A stretch of DNA of 43,708 bases from positions 1 to 43,708 of the forward strand of contig JADLEU010000261.1 in the NCBI GenBank assembly GCA_020845955.1. Reading direction: 5' to 3'. A program made the translations under genes and the position numbers. This document shows positions 14,889 through 23,753 of the stretch, piece after piece. The DNA comes from Anaerolineales bacterium (lineage in GTDB: Bacteria > Chloroflexota > Anaerolineae > Anaerolineales > UBA6663). Under the pieces are notes generated by a model. The model ran no database searches. It was not told the origin of the DNA and worked only from the letters and a program-made list of their open reading frames with translations. Within the stretch, counting starts at the first letter, position 1, and each line of letters begins with the position of its first letter.

Positions 14889-15836
14889 TTAGTCGGCCGC
14901 CGAGGCCTCGGGCACGTACACCGGCGTGTTCCAGTGGCGATACTTGGCCACCCGGCCGCGGACGATGTCGAAGTACAGCTCGCGCAGATCGCTGACCAGC
15001 GGCCCCATCTTGCCGCTTCCGATGGGGCGATGGTCGATGCGCGTGATGGCCGCGATCTGCACGCCGGTGCCCGAGAACCAGAGCTCGTCGGCCAGATACA
15101 GCTCGCTGCGGTCGATCGACCGCTCCACCACTGGCATGCCCAGCTCGTCGCGCACCAGGCTGATGATCGTGCGCCGCGTGATGCCCTCCAGCACGTTGTC
15201 CGTCACCGGCGGCGTGATGACCACGCCGTCGCGCAGCATGAAGAGGTTCTCGGCCGAGCCTTCGGCCACGTGACCATCGCGGTTGAGCACCAGCGCCTCG
15301 TCATAACCGGCGCGCTGCGCATCCGTCTTGACAAATGCGGAATTGACATAGGCCCCGGTGATCTTGCCGCGCGCCGGGATGGTGTTGTCGCTCACGCGCC
15401 GCCAGGACGAGATGGTGACGTGCGCCCCCTCCTCGTTGTCCACGTAGCGCCCGAAGGGCACCGCGAAGATCGTCAGGGCGTCGTGCAGGTCGTGCAGCCG
15501 AACGCCAATCGTCTCGTCGGCCTTGTAGGCCAGCGGGCGGATATAGCAGTCCTGGCGCAGCCCCTCGGCGCGCAGCAGCTCCAGCGTGATGTTCACCAGC
15601 CCTTCTTCGTCCATGCCCAGCTCCATGCACAGCAGCCGGGCCGACTGCAGGAAACGCCGGTAGTGGTCGCGCGGGCGGAACACCAGCAGTTGGGCTTCGT
15701 CTTCGTTCCAATACCCGCGCAAGCCGCCGAAACAGCCGGTGCCGTAGTTGAGCGTGTGGGTCATCACCCCCACCTTGGCCTCGCTGTACGGCACGATGCG
15801 GCCCTCGAAGAAGGCGTAACTGGGTACGGCACTCAT
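14889..15836 (-). CDS. ilvE: Branched-chain amino acid aminotransferase
   Basis: This 315-residue class IV PLP enzyme transfers the amino group between glutamate and Leu/Ile/Val keto acids. The PLP lysine is Lys158 in RGKITG, by alignment with the NTIPxxxK region of E. coli IlvE. Other family signatures are LNYGTGCFGGLRGY, YIRPLAYK, GYDEALVLNRDGHVAEGS, ENLF and the phosphate-binding SGTGVQI near the end. Length is normal. An AAGGAG site lies about 11 nt before the ATG, and a TATAAT box on the minus strand (15901-15906) gives a leader of about 58 nt. It is followed without a gap by the PH/DUF1648 gene. Confidence 0.93.
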   Translation of the reverse strand: MSAVPSYAFFEGRIVPYSEAKVGVMTHTLNYGTGCFGGLRGYWNEDEAQLLVFRPRDHYRRFLQSARLLCMELGMDEEGLVNITLELLRAEGLRQDCYIRPLAYKADETIGVRLHDLHDALTIFAVPFGRYVDNEEGAHVTISSWRRVSDNTIPARGKITGAYVNSAFVKTDAQRAGYDEALVLNRDGHVAEGSAENLFMLRDGVVITPPVTDNVLEGITRRTIISLVRDELGMPVVERSIDRSELYLADELWFSGTGVQIAAITRIDHRPIGSGKMGPLVSDLRELYFDIVRGRVAKYRHWNTPVYVPEASAAD

Positions 15837-15900
15837 GGGTTAGGTTGGCTCCTTACCAAAGCCCCCAGGATGGGGAAATAGCTGGACCTTTAGCACGTGA

Positions 15901-15906
15901 ATTATA
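15901..15906 (-). promoter_or_regulatory. TATAAT -10 box of ilvE
   Basis: A perfect minus-strand TATAAT is preceded by GG and lies about 65 nt before the ATG. No matching -35 is visible, as for most promoters in this window. Confidence 0.6.
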
Positions 15907-15936
15907 CCGACTCCGAAAGCGCCCGCAAGCAGGCTC

Positions 15937-16007
15937 GGCTCGGGCCGCGCGGCGCCCTAATCCGCTGCCGCTGGCGGAAGAAGGATGCAGGCGGCGCGGC
16001 CCGAGCC
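15937..16007. repeat. 14-bp perfect inverted repeat between two minus-strand genes
   Basis: Arms 15937-15950 and 15994-16007 are exact complements. The 43-nt loop can itself form a small hairpin. It lies after the broken kinase gene and before the ilvE promoter, so it may act as a terminator or mRNA end structure; there is no T-run. Confidence 0.5.
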
Positions 16008-16059
16008 CTGGGCACTCTTCAGCCCCCGCATTCCCCTCGGCCTCTGGCTTTTATGGCAG

Positions 16060-16980
16060 CCACGCCACCGGCGTGTCGCGTCCGGCCGCGTTGGTCAGCC
16101 GGGCCTGGTCATCGCCGTCCGCGGCCATGACGTACACCTCGGGATTGCCGTCCCGTTCGCTGGTAAAGGTCAGCCGCGCGCCGGCCGGCGCCCACACCGG
16201 CCGGGTGTCGGCCGCGTCGTTATGGGTCAGCCGTGTCTGCGCCGTGCCGTCTGCCAGGGTTAAATAGATTTCAGCGTTCGCGTCGCGCTCACTCACAAAC
16301 GCGAGTTGCGTGCTGTTTGGCGCCCAAGCCGGCTGGGTGTCGGCCGCGGTGTTGCTCGTCAGGCGCAGCTCGCCCGCGCCGTCACTGCTCATCAGGTACA
16401 GCTCGGCGCTGGTTGCCTCGCCGCGCACGAACGCCAGCCACATCCCGTTGGGCGCCCACACCGGGTCCAGGTCGGCCCCCTCGGCGCTGGTGCGGCGGGT
16501 GGGGCTGGCGCCGTCAGCGCCCATCACGTAGATCTCAGGATTACCGTCGCGTTCGCTGACAAACGCGATGCGCGCGCCGTCCGGCGACCAGGTTGGATCG
16601 GTATCGGCCCCGGCCGCCTCAGTCAGGCGCGTCATGTTCGATCCGTTAGCCCGCATCACGTAAACCTCGGGGTTGCCGTCGCGCTCGCTGACAAACGCGA
16701 TGCGCGTGCCGTCTGGCGACCAGGCCGGGTCGGTGTCGGCCGCGCTGTTGTCGGTCAGCCGCGCTGGCCCGGAACCATCCAGATTCATCACGTAGATCTC
16801 ATCATTGCCGTCGCGGTTGCTCTGGAACGCAATCTGTTGCGCCGCCGCCGACCAGGTTGGGGCGCTGTCAACCGCAGTGTCTGGCGTACTGTTGCTCAGC
16901 CGGACCTGGCTCGACCCATCGGCAACCATCAAGTAGATGTTTGTCCGCCCGTCGCGCTCCGACTCGAACAGGATCACGCC
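16060..16980 (-). repeat. PD40/TolB propeller repeats (about 126 nt each)
   Basis: About seven units of roughly 42 residues repeat the pattern DPxWSPDG, RIAFVSERDGNPE and YVMxADG, ending in RLT. Several are close to identical at DNA level. They form the extracytoplasmic propeller of the broken receptor gene rather than a separate secreted protein: the only start is an internal TTG without a ribosome-binding site. Confidence 0.8.
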
Positions 16981-17181
16981 CTCCAACGGCGTGGCCGCCG
17001 CGGTCGGGGCTACGGTGGGCGCCTGGGTGGCGGTCGCGGCCTCGGCCGTTGCGCTCGCGGTGGCCGTCGGCGCCGGCGTCAGCGTCTCCGTTGCGGGCGG
17101 CGCTGTACCGGTCAGGGTCGGGGACGGGACCGTGGCCGTCTCAGTCGGCGGCGGCAGCGTGTGCGTGGCGCTGGCGGTGGG

Positions 17182-17195
17182 CGTTGGGCGTTGGG
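17182..17195 (-). other. 7-bp tandem duplication causing a frameshift
   Basis: CGTTGGG occurs twice in direct succession (17182-17188 and 17189-17195). Removing one copy restores the reading frame exactly, fusing the TSP3 region to the Thr/Pro linker and propeller (LPTPTASAT). Confidence 0.8.
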
Positions 17196-19494
17196 AGCTG
17201 TCCGGGATCTGGATCGACGTTGTCGTTCGCGCCGTCGCCGTCGGTGTCCGGGTTCAGGGGATCGGTCCCCAGGCGCACCTCGTCCAGGTTGGTCAGCCCG
17301 TCGTTGTCGCTGTCGGCTGCGGCGATGGCGTCGGCAGTCTGCCGGGCGATGGCCGTGCTGGTGGCGAACGCGCGCCGGCGCCAGTCGCTGGCGACCAGCC
17401 CCGCCGCCGACGCCAGCAGGCAGCCCATGATCAAGAGCAGGATCGGCGCCCACGGCGGCGCCAGTCCGCTGCTGTACGCCTCGGCCGCGTGGGTCTGCGC
17501 CTGGCCGGTCGAGTCGGCCACGCGCACCGTGAAGCGATGCGTTCGCCGCCCGCCGATCAGCCGAGTGTTCCGCGGCCCCGCGTAGAAGTCGGCCGTGCCA
17601 ATGTGCCCCGCCGGCACCGGCAGGCTGAAGCCCGGCGGGTCAAAAGCCAGGCTGCCTTCGGGGTCCTCCAAGGCAACGCGGTACGCCTCGGGCGTGTTGC
17701 CCTGGTTGTGGATGGTCACGCGCATTGGCCCTTTGGATCCTGCCCCTGGCGCGCTCAGTTCGCTGCGGAATTGGTTGAACGCCGGCACCGTCACCGCGAT
17801 CTTGGCTTCCACGGCCTGGTCTGGCTGCGATTGGCTGGCGACGCGCACCACCACCGCGTCACGGCCGGCCCGCGACTGCGGCGCGCGCGGCGGTTCGAGC
17901 GTGATGCGCAGTCGCCGGTACTCGCCTGGCGACAGCTGCAGGCTGGTCGGCGGGGCCGGCGGCGCGATCCAGCTTTGCGGCACGCCGCCCAGGGTCAGGC
18001 TGAAATGCTCGTTGTCCGGTCCCTGGTTGACCACAACCACCCCAGCCGAGCTCTTCTGGCCGGGCGTCAGCGCCAACTGCGGGACTTCGACGTAGACACC
18101 CACCCAGCCATTCGGGCTGAACTGCACCAGGTTGGCGTCGACCACGGCGCCGTCGAAACGGTACACGCTCGGCCGCGCCGGCGTTCCCATGGCTGTCGCG
18201 CCCAGCTCCAAGTACAGCCAGTGGTCGCCAATGAGCAGTGGCGCTTTCGGCTCCCAGATCGCGGGCATGCCCGGCATGAGTTTCAGGCCGCCCAGGTACG
18301 TCCCGCTCTGGCTGTCGAGATCCACGACCTGGTAGTGCGGGTCGTCAAACTCCACCCGGGCGTGCTGAGGCGCTACCGTGGGTTCATCCAGGATCAGGTC
18401 GTTGTTTGGATCGCGGCCGATGGTCAGGCCGTGCGCCTTGAGCGGCTCCCAGCGCACCGCGCCGGCGGGTCCCACGACCTTGACCCGGCCCGGCACCATG
18501 GCGCGCATGGCTTCCGGCTCCGCGCGCGCGGCCAGCGCCTCGGTCCGCGCTGCCGCCAGGCTGCGCTGGTAGGCCACCAGCAGGCTCACCAGCCAGGCGC
18601 CTGGCGCTGCCTGGGCGGCGGCATCCGTTACCTCGGCCAGGGCTTGCGCGTCGTCCAGCGCCTGGGCCAGCGCGGCCGGGTCGGGATAGCGCGCGGCGGG
18701 GTCTTTCTCCAGCGCGCGCAGGATCACGCCCTCGACGGACGCCGGTAAATCGGCCCGCCGCGCCCGCGGCGCCGGCGGCGTGGAGCGCGTGTGCGCGCGC
18801 ACCGCCTCCGAGATGGTTTTTACCGGAAATGGCTGCCAGCCGACGCACAGCTCGTAGAGCAGCACGCCGAGCGAATACACCTGGCTGCGCGCATCCACCG
18901 GTTCGCCCATCAGCTGCTCTGGTGACCAATAGGCATAGGCCGAGGTCTCGACCCGCTCAGCCTCCGGCAGCCACTCGCCCTCGCTCTCGCCCAATAGGCC
19001 CAGGCTGGTCAACACCGGACGATACGGCAGACCTTCGGCCTGGTCAGGCTTAAGCATGAGGTCGGACGGCTTGATGCCGCGTGCCGGCGCCCCTTGGTGC
19101 GCCAGGTAATCGAGCGCCACGCAGACCTGGCGGATGACGCCCACGGCCTCCGATAGCGGCAGCCACTGGTTATTGGCGCGCAGGTCCTGCAGCAGTTGGC
19201 GCAGGTTGCCGCCCGGCAGATAGTCCATGACCACATATAGCCGGCCGTTGGCGCGCCCAAAGTCGTGGATCTTGACGAGCCCCGGGTGATCGAGGCGGGC
19301 TGCCGCGCGCGCTGCAGCAACTGCTCGCCGGCCATGGACTGGCCCAGGGCGCTGACGTCGATGAGCTTGATGGCGACATCGCGCTGCAGCGTTGGATCGT
19401 GCGCCTGGAACACGGTCCCCAGGCGGCCGGTCCCCAGCCGCGCTGTAACTTGATACCGGTCGATCGCCTGACCGATCAGCTGGTTAATCCCCAC

Positions 19495-19976
19495 ATGCCT
19501 CCTCTGCCTGCCGGCCCGGCGGCGGTCGCGCTGGCGGTTCTGGCGGGTCTGTGCCCGCCTCCAGCGCCCGAGCCTTGCTAGTGCACGAACAGGGCGTGTC
19601 TTTGGAACCCGACGGCGGTGCGCAGGCTAAATGCCACCGGCTTGACCCGGGCGGCGGATTCCAAGCAGGTTCGCTGAGACAGCACGAGGTGGCGCGGTGG
19701 AACTGTATCGAGCCGCCAGCCTCTGGTGCGGTGGCACGGCCATACCTCGCAGATCACCAATGGCCGAAGGCCCCCCTGGCCGCGGCACCACCGTTCGAAA
19801 CCAGGCGAAGACGTCCCGCCGGCGCGTTAGATTCGGGTTATCTGCAATGGTATCGGTTTCGTGTAGGCCGCCGTATCCGTCTCCACCTGATTTGGTTGTA
19901 GGACAAGCGCTCACCACGGCATAGGCCAGGCGCCGACACCGAGCTGGTTTGACTGCTTCTACTTTATAATCACGGC
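19495..19976. other. Intergenic region of about 480 bp without a recognised gene
   Basis: This lies between the divergent kinase gene and azlC. Possible ORFs here have no recognisable domain, no ribosome-binding site and irregular codon use. Base composition is more mixed than in the neighbouring genes. Only the azlC -10 box at 19965-19970 can be named. Confidence 0.6.
19965..19970 (+). promoter_or_regulatory. TATAAT -10 box of azlC, predicting a leaderless mRNA
   Basis: TATAAT ends 6 nt before the GTG start at 19977, so transcription should begin at or next to the start codon. TTGACT at 19949 is only 10 nt upstream and too close to be its -35. Confidence 0.55.
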
Positions 19977-20732
19977 GTGCCTTCGCGTCGCGCGGAGTTC
20001 CTCGCCGGAGTGCGGACCGAGCTCCCGATCCTGTTCGGCGTGATTCCTTTTGGCCTGATCTATGGCGTGCTGGGCGTGAGCGCCGGCCTGCCGCCGCTGC
20101 TCGCCATAGCCATGTCTTCCGTCGTCTTTGCCGGCTCGGCTCAGTTCATCGGCGCCGAGCTCATCGGCCTGGGCGCGCCTGGTCCCATCATCGTGCTGAC
20201 CACGCTCGTCGTCAACCTGCGCCACATGCTCTACAGCGCCTCGCTGGCGCCGCACCTGCGCCACCTCTCGCCTGCCTGGAAATGGCTGCTGGCCTACTTG
20301 CTGACCGACGAGGCCTATGCCGTGACTATCCTGCACTACGAGCGGCCGGGACCGCCGGCCCACAAGCACTGGTTCTATCTGGCTGCCGGCCTGACGCTGT
20401 GGGCCGCCTGGCAGGCCTCGACTGCCGCTGGCGTTTTCCTGGGCGCGCGAGTGCCGCCCAGTTGGGGCCTCGACTTCACCCTGGCCCTGACCTTCATTGG
20501 CCTGGTTGTGCCGGCCCTCAGCGACCGCGCCGCCGTCGCCGCGGCCCTGGCCGCCGGCCTTGGCGCCGTGTTCGCCTATACTTTGCCACTCAAGTTGGGC
20601 CTCCTGGTGGCCGCCGCCGCCGGCATCCTGGCCGGCCTGCTCATCGAAGGCTCACAGAGCAACGGGCGCGGGCCAGCCAAACGCTCAGCGCCGCACACCC
20701 TGCCGCGAACCGAACACGATGCGCGCCTCTGA
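19977..20732 (+). CDS. azlC: AzlC-family branched-chain amino acid export protein
   Basis: This 251-residue membrane protein matches the large subunit of AzlCD exporters. The N-terminus PILFGVIPFGLIYGVLG and the segment MSSVVFAGSAQFIGAELI are characteristic, as are NLRHMLYSASLAPHL and the LLTDEAYAV motif. About seven hydrophobic helices are visible. The protein pairs with the small subunit AzlD, which follows 91 nt downstream, to export branched-chain amino acids or analogues. The start is GTG with no ribosome-binding site, and a -10 box directly upstream fits a leaderless transcript. The last 25 residues are a polar tail. Confidence 0.9.
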   Translation: MPSRRAEFLAGVRTELPILFGVIPFGLIYGVLGVSAGLPPLLAIAMSSVVFAGSAQFIGAELIGLGAPGPIIVLTTLVVNLRHMLYSASLAPHLRHLSPAWKWLLAYLLTDEAYAVTILHYERPGPPAHKHWFYLAAGLTLWAAWQASTAAGVFLGARVPPSWGLDFTLALTFIGLVVPALSDRAAVAAALAAGLGAVFAYTLPLKLGLLVAAAAGILAGLLIEGSQSNGRGPAKRSAPHTLPRTEHDARL

Positions 20733-20823
20733 TCCAGCCGGCTATCGCTTGCCAGTCTGCAGCCGCCAGCAGCCGGCCCCTGACTGTTGACCTCCCGCTT
20801 CTCAGCTCGCATCACGCCGGACC

Positions 20824-21138
20824 ATGCCGCTCCTTCTCACAATCCTCGCTATGGGCCTCGTCACCTATGCCATTCGCCTCTCGCTGATTGGGGGCTTGGG
20901 CCACCTGGAACTGCCGGCGCTCATTCGCCGGGCGCTGCGCTTCGTGCCGCCGGCCGTGCTCACGGCCATCCTCGTCCCCGAGCTGCTGCTGCCTGGCGGC
21001 ACACTCGACCTGTCGCTGGGCAACGCCCGCTTGCTGTCGGGCCTCCTGGCGGCCCTGGTAGCCTGGCGCAGCCGCAATGTCGTGCTCACGGTCGCCGCTG
21101 GCATGCTTGCCCTCTGGCTTCTGGAGGCGCTTAGTTGA
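20824..21138 (+). CDS. azlD: AzlD-family small subunit of branched-chain amino acid exporter
   Basis: This 104-residue protein has about four hydrophobic helices. The pattern ILAMGLVTYAIRLSL, then RRALRFVPPAVLTAILVPELL, and a C-terminal VVLTVAAGMLALWLL is typical of AzlD. It would associate with AzlC in the cytoplasmic membrane. Length is normal for the family, and it lies directly after azlC on the same strand. The ribosome-binding site is weak. Confidence 0.88.
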   Translation: MPLLLTILAMGLVTYAIRLSLIGGLGHLELPALIRRALRFVPPAVLTAILVPELLLPGGTLDLSLGNARLLSGLLAALVAWRSRNVVLTVAAGMLALWLLEALS

Positions 21139-21157
21139 ACCGCTCAAGGAGTCTGCC

Positions 21158-22165
21158 ATGCACTTCGACGCTGCTTTCTCTCCCGCTTCGCTCGCGCAGG
21201 TCCCGGCCCTGGCGCGCGCCGCCGAGGCCATTGGCTTCGACGCCGCCTGGACGACCGAGACGCAGCACAACCCCTTTCTGCCGCTGCCGCTGGTCGCCGA
21301 GCACACGTCCCGGCTGCGCTTCGGCACCGCCGTGGCCATCGGCTTCGCCCGCAGCCCGATCACGCTGGCCCATGTCGCCTGGGACCTGGCCGAACAGTCC
21401 GGCGGTCGCTTCATCCTTGGCCTGGGCACCCAGGTGAAGCCGCACATTGAGCGCCGCTTTGGCATGTCCTGGCCCGACTCGCCGGTCGGCAAACTGCGCG
21501 AGCTCATCCTGGCCCTGCGCGCCATCTGGCGCAGCTGGCAGACCGGCGAAAAGCTCAACTTCCGCGGCGAGTACTTCAAGCTGACACTCATGACGCCCTT
21601 CTTCAGCCCGCCGCCCATGCCGCACGCCCCCGTGCCCGTCTATATCGCCGGCGTCAACACCGGGCTGGCGCGGCTGGCCGGCGAGCTGTGCGCTGGCTAT
21701 CACGTCCACCCGCTGCATTCGCCCGGCTATCTCCGCGATGTCCTTCGCCCAGCCATTGCCGCCGGCGCGGCCAGGGCCGGCCGGGCGCCTCAGGCGGTGG
21801 CGCTTTCCGGAACGGTCATGGTGGCCACGAACCGGGCTGAGCGCGAGTTCACCCGCCAGCAGATTGCCTTCTATGCCTCCACGCCATCCTATCGCCCGCT
21901 GCTGGCGCACCACGGCTGGGAAAGTGTCGGCGCAGCGCTGTCTAGCCTGGCCGCGCGCGGCGATTGGGCGGCCATGCCCGGCCAGATCAGCGACGACATG
22001 CTGGCCGCCTTCTCCGTCAGCGGGCCACTGGGTGAGTTGGCCGCGTCGCTGCGCGAGCGCTATGCCGGCCTGCTCGACCGGATTACGCTCTATCGGCCCT
22101 TCGTCCCTGGCGAAGACGACGACGGCTGGCGGCGCCTGGCGCGTGAGGTCCAGGCAGAGGCCTGA
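21158..22165 (+). CDS. LLM-class F420-dependent oxidoreductase (TIGR03617-like)
   Basis: This 335-residue luciferase-like TIM-barrel protein has an N-terminal pattern (GFDAAWTTETQHNPFLPLPLVAEHT, then AVAIGFARSP) resembling the TIGR03617 subfamily of F420-linked oxidoreductases. GRFILGLGTQVKPHIERRFG and PVYIAGVN are further barrel landmarks. The substrate is unknown. ATG 21158 is preferred because AAGGAG precedes it by about 8 nt; the longer frame would overlap azlD. If F420 is the cofactor, the organism should also carry cofactor-F420 synthesis genes, none of which are in this window. Confidence 0.85.
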   Translation: MHFDAAFSPASLAQVPALARAAEAIGFDAAWTTETQHNPFLPLPLVAEHTSRLRFGTAVAIGFARSPITLAHVAWDLAEQSGGRFILGLGTQVKPHIERRFGMSWPDSPVGKLRELILALRAIWRSWQTGEKLNFRGEYFKLTLMTPFFSPPPMPHAPVPVYIAGVNTGLARLAGELCAGYHVHPLHSPGYLRDVLRPAIAAGAARAGRAPQAVALSGTVMVATNRAEREFTRQQIAFYASTPSYRPLLAHHGWESVGAALSSLAARGDWAAMPGQISDDMLAAFSVSGPLGELAASLRERYAGLLDRITLYRPFVPGEDDDGWRRLAREVQAEA

Positions 22166-22176
22166 GCCGAATACGG

Positions 22177-22182
22177 TATAAT
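22177..22182 (+). promoter_or_regulatory. TATAAT -10 box before the B12-binding protein gene
   Basis: A perfect TATAAT lies 11 nt after the oxidoreductase stop, giving a leader of about 29 nt before the ATG at 22218. No -35 is evident. Confidence 0.6.
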
Positions 22183-22217
22183 CGCACTCGTATTCACAAC
22201 CCGGCGGGTCTGCGCCT

Positions 22218-22631
22218 ATGTCTGAAACTGAAAGCAAGCTACGGGTCCTTGTCGCCAAGCCCGGCCTCGACGGTCACGACCGCGGCGCCAAGGTCATCGC
22301 CCGCGCCTTGCGCGACGCCGGCATGGAAGTCATCTACACCGGCCTGCGCCAGACCCCGGAAATGATCGCCGAGGCGGCGCTGCAGGAGGACGTGGCGGTG
22401 GTCGGGCTCTCGATCTTGTCCGGCGCCCATATGGCCCTGGTGCCGCGCGTGCTGGCGCTGCTGCGCGCGAATGGCCTGGACGACGTGCGCCTGTTCGTGG
22501 GGGGCATCATCCCCGATGAGGATGTGCCGGCGCTTAAGGCCATGGGCGTCGCCGGCGTGTTTGGCCCGGGCGCCAGCACCGGGGACATCATTGCCGCCGT
22601 GCGCGCCAGCGTCGCAGGCCAGACCAGCTAG
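22218..22631 (+). CDS. Cobalamin-binding small subunit of a methylmalonyl-CoA mutase-type enzyme
   Basis: This 137-residue protein is the B12-binding Rossmann-like domain of acyl-CoA mutases. It begins [19 protein letters not shown], where the DxHxxG motif supplies the histidine that ligates cobalt (His21). SILSGAHM and [11 protein letters not shown] are the other cofactor-contact stretches. As a stand-alone chain it must pair with a separate catalytic TIM-barrel subunit, which is not in the window. The chaperone gene meaB follows after 11 nt. It could serve methylmalonyl-CoA mutase or a related mutase such as isobutyryl- or ethylmalonyl-CoA type. Confidence 0.92.
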   Translation: MSETESKLRVLVAKPGLDGHDRGAKVIARALRDAGMEVIYTGLRQTPEMIAEAALQEDVAVVGLSILSGAHMALVPRVLALLRANGLDDVRLFVGGIIPDEDVPALKAMGVAGVFGPGASTGDIIAAVRASVAGQTS

Positions 22632-22642
22632 CCGTCTGGCCC

Positions 22643-23704
22643 ATGCTTGACGTCCCTGCCGTCTTGGGCGGCGACCGGCGCGCGCTGGCGCGTCTGCTGA
22701 CGCAGATCGAAAACGGCACGGCCGCGGCTGAGGCCGCCCTGGCCGAGCTTTATCCGCACACCGGTCAGGCTCACCTGATCGGCGTCACCGGCCCGCCGGG
22801 CAGCGGCAAGAGCAGCCTGGTCAATCAACTGGCGCTGTGCCTGCGGCGCGGTCGCGCGGCCCAAGGCGGGTTGCCCGCCCGCGCCCCGGCCAGCGTGGCC
22901 GTGGTGGCCGTCGATCCCAGCAGCCCTTTCACCGGTGGGGCCATCCTGGGTGATCGCATTCGCATGCGCGACCTGGCCGGAGATCCGAGCGTCTTCATCC
23001 GTTCGATGGCCAGCCGCGGCTCGCTGGGCGGCCTGGCGCGGGCCACGGGTGATGTAGTCAAGGCGCTCGATGCGGCTGGGTTCGACAAGATCCTGATCGA
23101 GACGGTTGGCGCTGGCCAAAGCGAGGTCGATATTGCCCGCGCCGCGCACACCACGCTGGTGGTCGAGGCGCCGGGCCTGGGCGACGACGTGCAGGCCATC
23201 AAGGCCGGCCTGCTCGAGATTGCCGACATCCTGGTCGTCAATAAGTCCGATTTGCCCGGCGCAGCCGCCGCGGTGCGCGCGCTCCGCGCTTCGCTCGACC
23301 TGGCCCACCCGGCCGCGCGCCGCTGGGCCACCGATAGCACCGGCCACCACGGCCCCGCGCTCGGGTCGGTCGTGGCGAGACCCGAGCCTGAGGCGGGGGC
23401 GGGGCCGTGGTGGGTTCCGCCAATCGTGGCCACGGTGGCGATCGAGAGTCAAGGTCTGGAGACCCTGCTGGACGCGATTGATCAGCACCAGGCGCATCTG
23501 CGCGCCACCGGCGAACTGGCCCGCCGCGAGCGCGAGCGCCTGGCGCACGAGCTGGAAAGCCGCCTGCGTGACCAGCTTTTGGCCGAGCTGCGCGACCGGC
23601 TGGGACCGCTGGCCCTGGACGCCGCCCTGAACCAGGTGGCGGCTCGCGAGAAGGATCCGGGCAGCGCCGCCCGGGAGTTGGCGGCCCAGGCCCTGCGCCT
23701 GTGA
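22643..23704 (+). CDS. meaB: MeaB/ArgK-type G-protein chaperone of B12-dependent mutase
   Basis: This 353-residue P-loop GTPase protects and reloads adenosylcobalamin-dependent mutases. Walker A is GPPGSGKSSLVNQ. The MeaB signature DPSSPFTGGAILGDRIRM is present, followed by FIRSMASRGSLGGLA, ETVGAGQSEVD and the base-specificity motif NKSD. The C-terminal helical region (about residues 285-353) fits the MeaB dimerisation arm. A 25-residue Gly/Pro-rich insertion (about residues 232-258) precedes the last G-domain strand. The gene is coupled to the B12-binding subunit 11 nt upstream. Confidence 0.93.
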   Translation: MLDVPAVLGGDRRALARLLTQIENGTAAAEAALAELYPHTGQAHLIGVTGPPGSGKSSLVNQLALCLRRGRAAQGGLPARAPASVAVVAVDPSSPFTGGAILGDRIRMRDLAGDPSVFIRSMASRGSLGGLARATGDVVKALDAAGFDKILIETVGAGQSEVDIARAAHTTLVVEAPGLGDDVQAIKAGLLEIADILVVNKSDLPGAAAAVRALRASLDLAHPAARRWATDSTGHHGPALGSVVARPEPEAGAGPWWVPPIVATVAIESQGLETLLDAIDQHQAHLRATGELARRERERLAHELESRLRDQLLAELRDRLGPLALDAALNQVAAREKDPGSAARELAAQALRL

Positions 23705-23753
23705 GCCGGCCCGTTTATAGGGGATTAGCCTTGCCCGATAGGAGCCCTCGCCC

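Larger units (their letters stand above)
16051..19494 (-). pseudogene. Receptor-like pseudokinase-FHA-TSP3-propeller gene, broken by two frameshifts
   Basis: Three collinear frames join into one protein of about 1,145 residues. From 19494 (GTG after AGGAGG) come a glycine loop (LGTGRLGTVF) and VAIK of a Ser/Thr kinase. Near 19301-19313 one base is missing, and the frame then resumes with LDHPGLVKIHDFG. The catalytic loop reads ARGIKPSD instead of HRDxKPxN, and DFG is replaced by SLG, so it is a dead kinase. An FHA domain (TIGRDPNNDLIL) and an Ig-like region follow. Then come a TM helix (about 17390-17470) and TSP3 calcium motifs (DSDNDGLTNLDE, DTDGDGANDN). A second break at 17182-17195 precedes a Thr/Pro linker and a six- to seven-bladed TolB/PD40 propeller. 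Sequencing error cannot be excluded for the first break. Confidence 0.75.

Noticed and set aside
16051-16986. Independent TolB-like gene
   Set aside because: The only start is an internal TTG with no ribosome-binding site, and the frame continues upstream through the Thr/Pro linker to the 7-bp duplication, so it is the end of the larger gene.
16937-18748. Long plus-strand open frame opposite the broken receptor gene
   Set aside because: The plus-strand translation is Arg/His/Gly/Val-rich without domains, whereas the minus strand gives clear kinase, FHA and TSP3 motifs.
19551-19901. Plus-strand 116-codon open frame in the intergenic region before azlC
   Set aside because: No ribosome-binding site, no domain, and an irregular mix of residues typical of random GC-rich sequence.
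19949-19954. TTGACT as -35 of the azlC promoter
   Set aside because: It is only 10 nt from the TATAAT, far too short for a sigma-70-type spacing.
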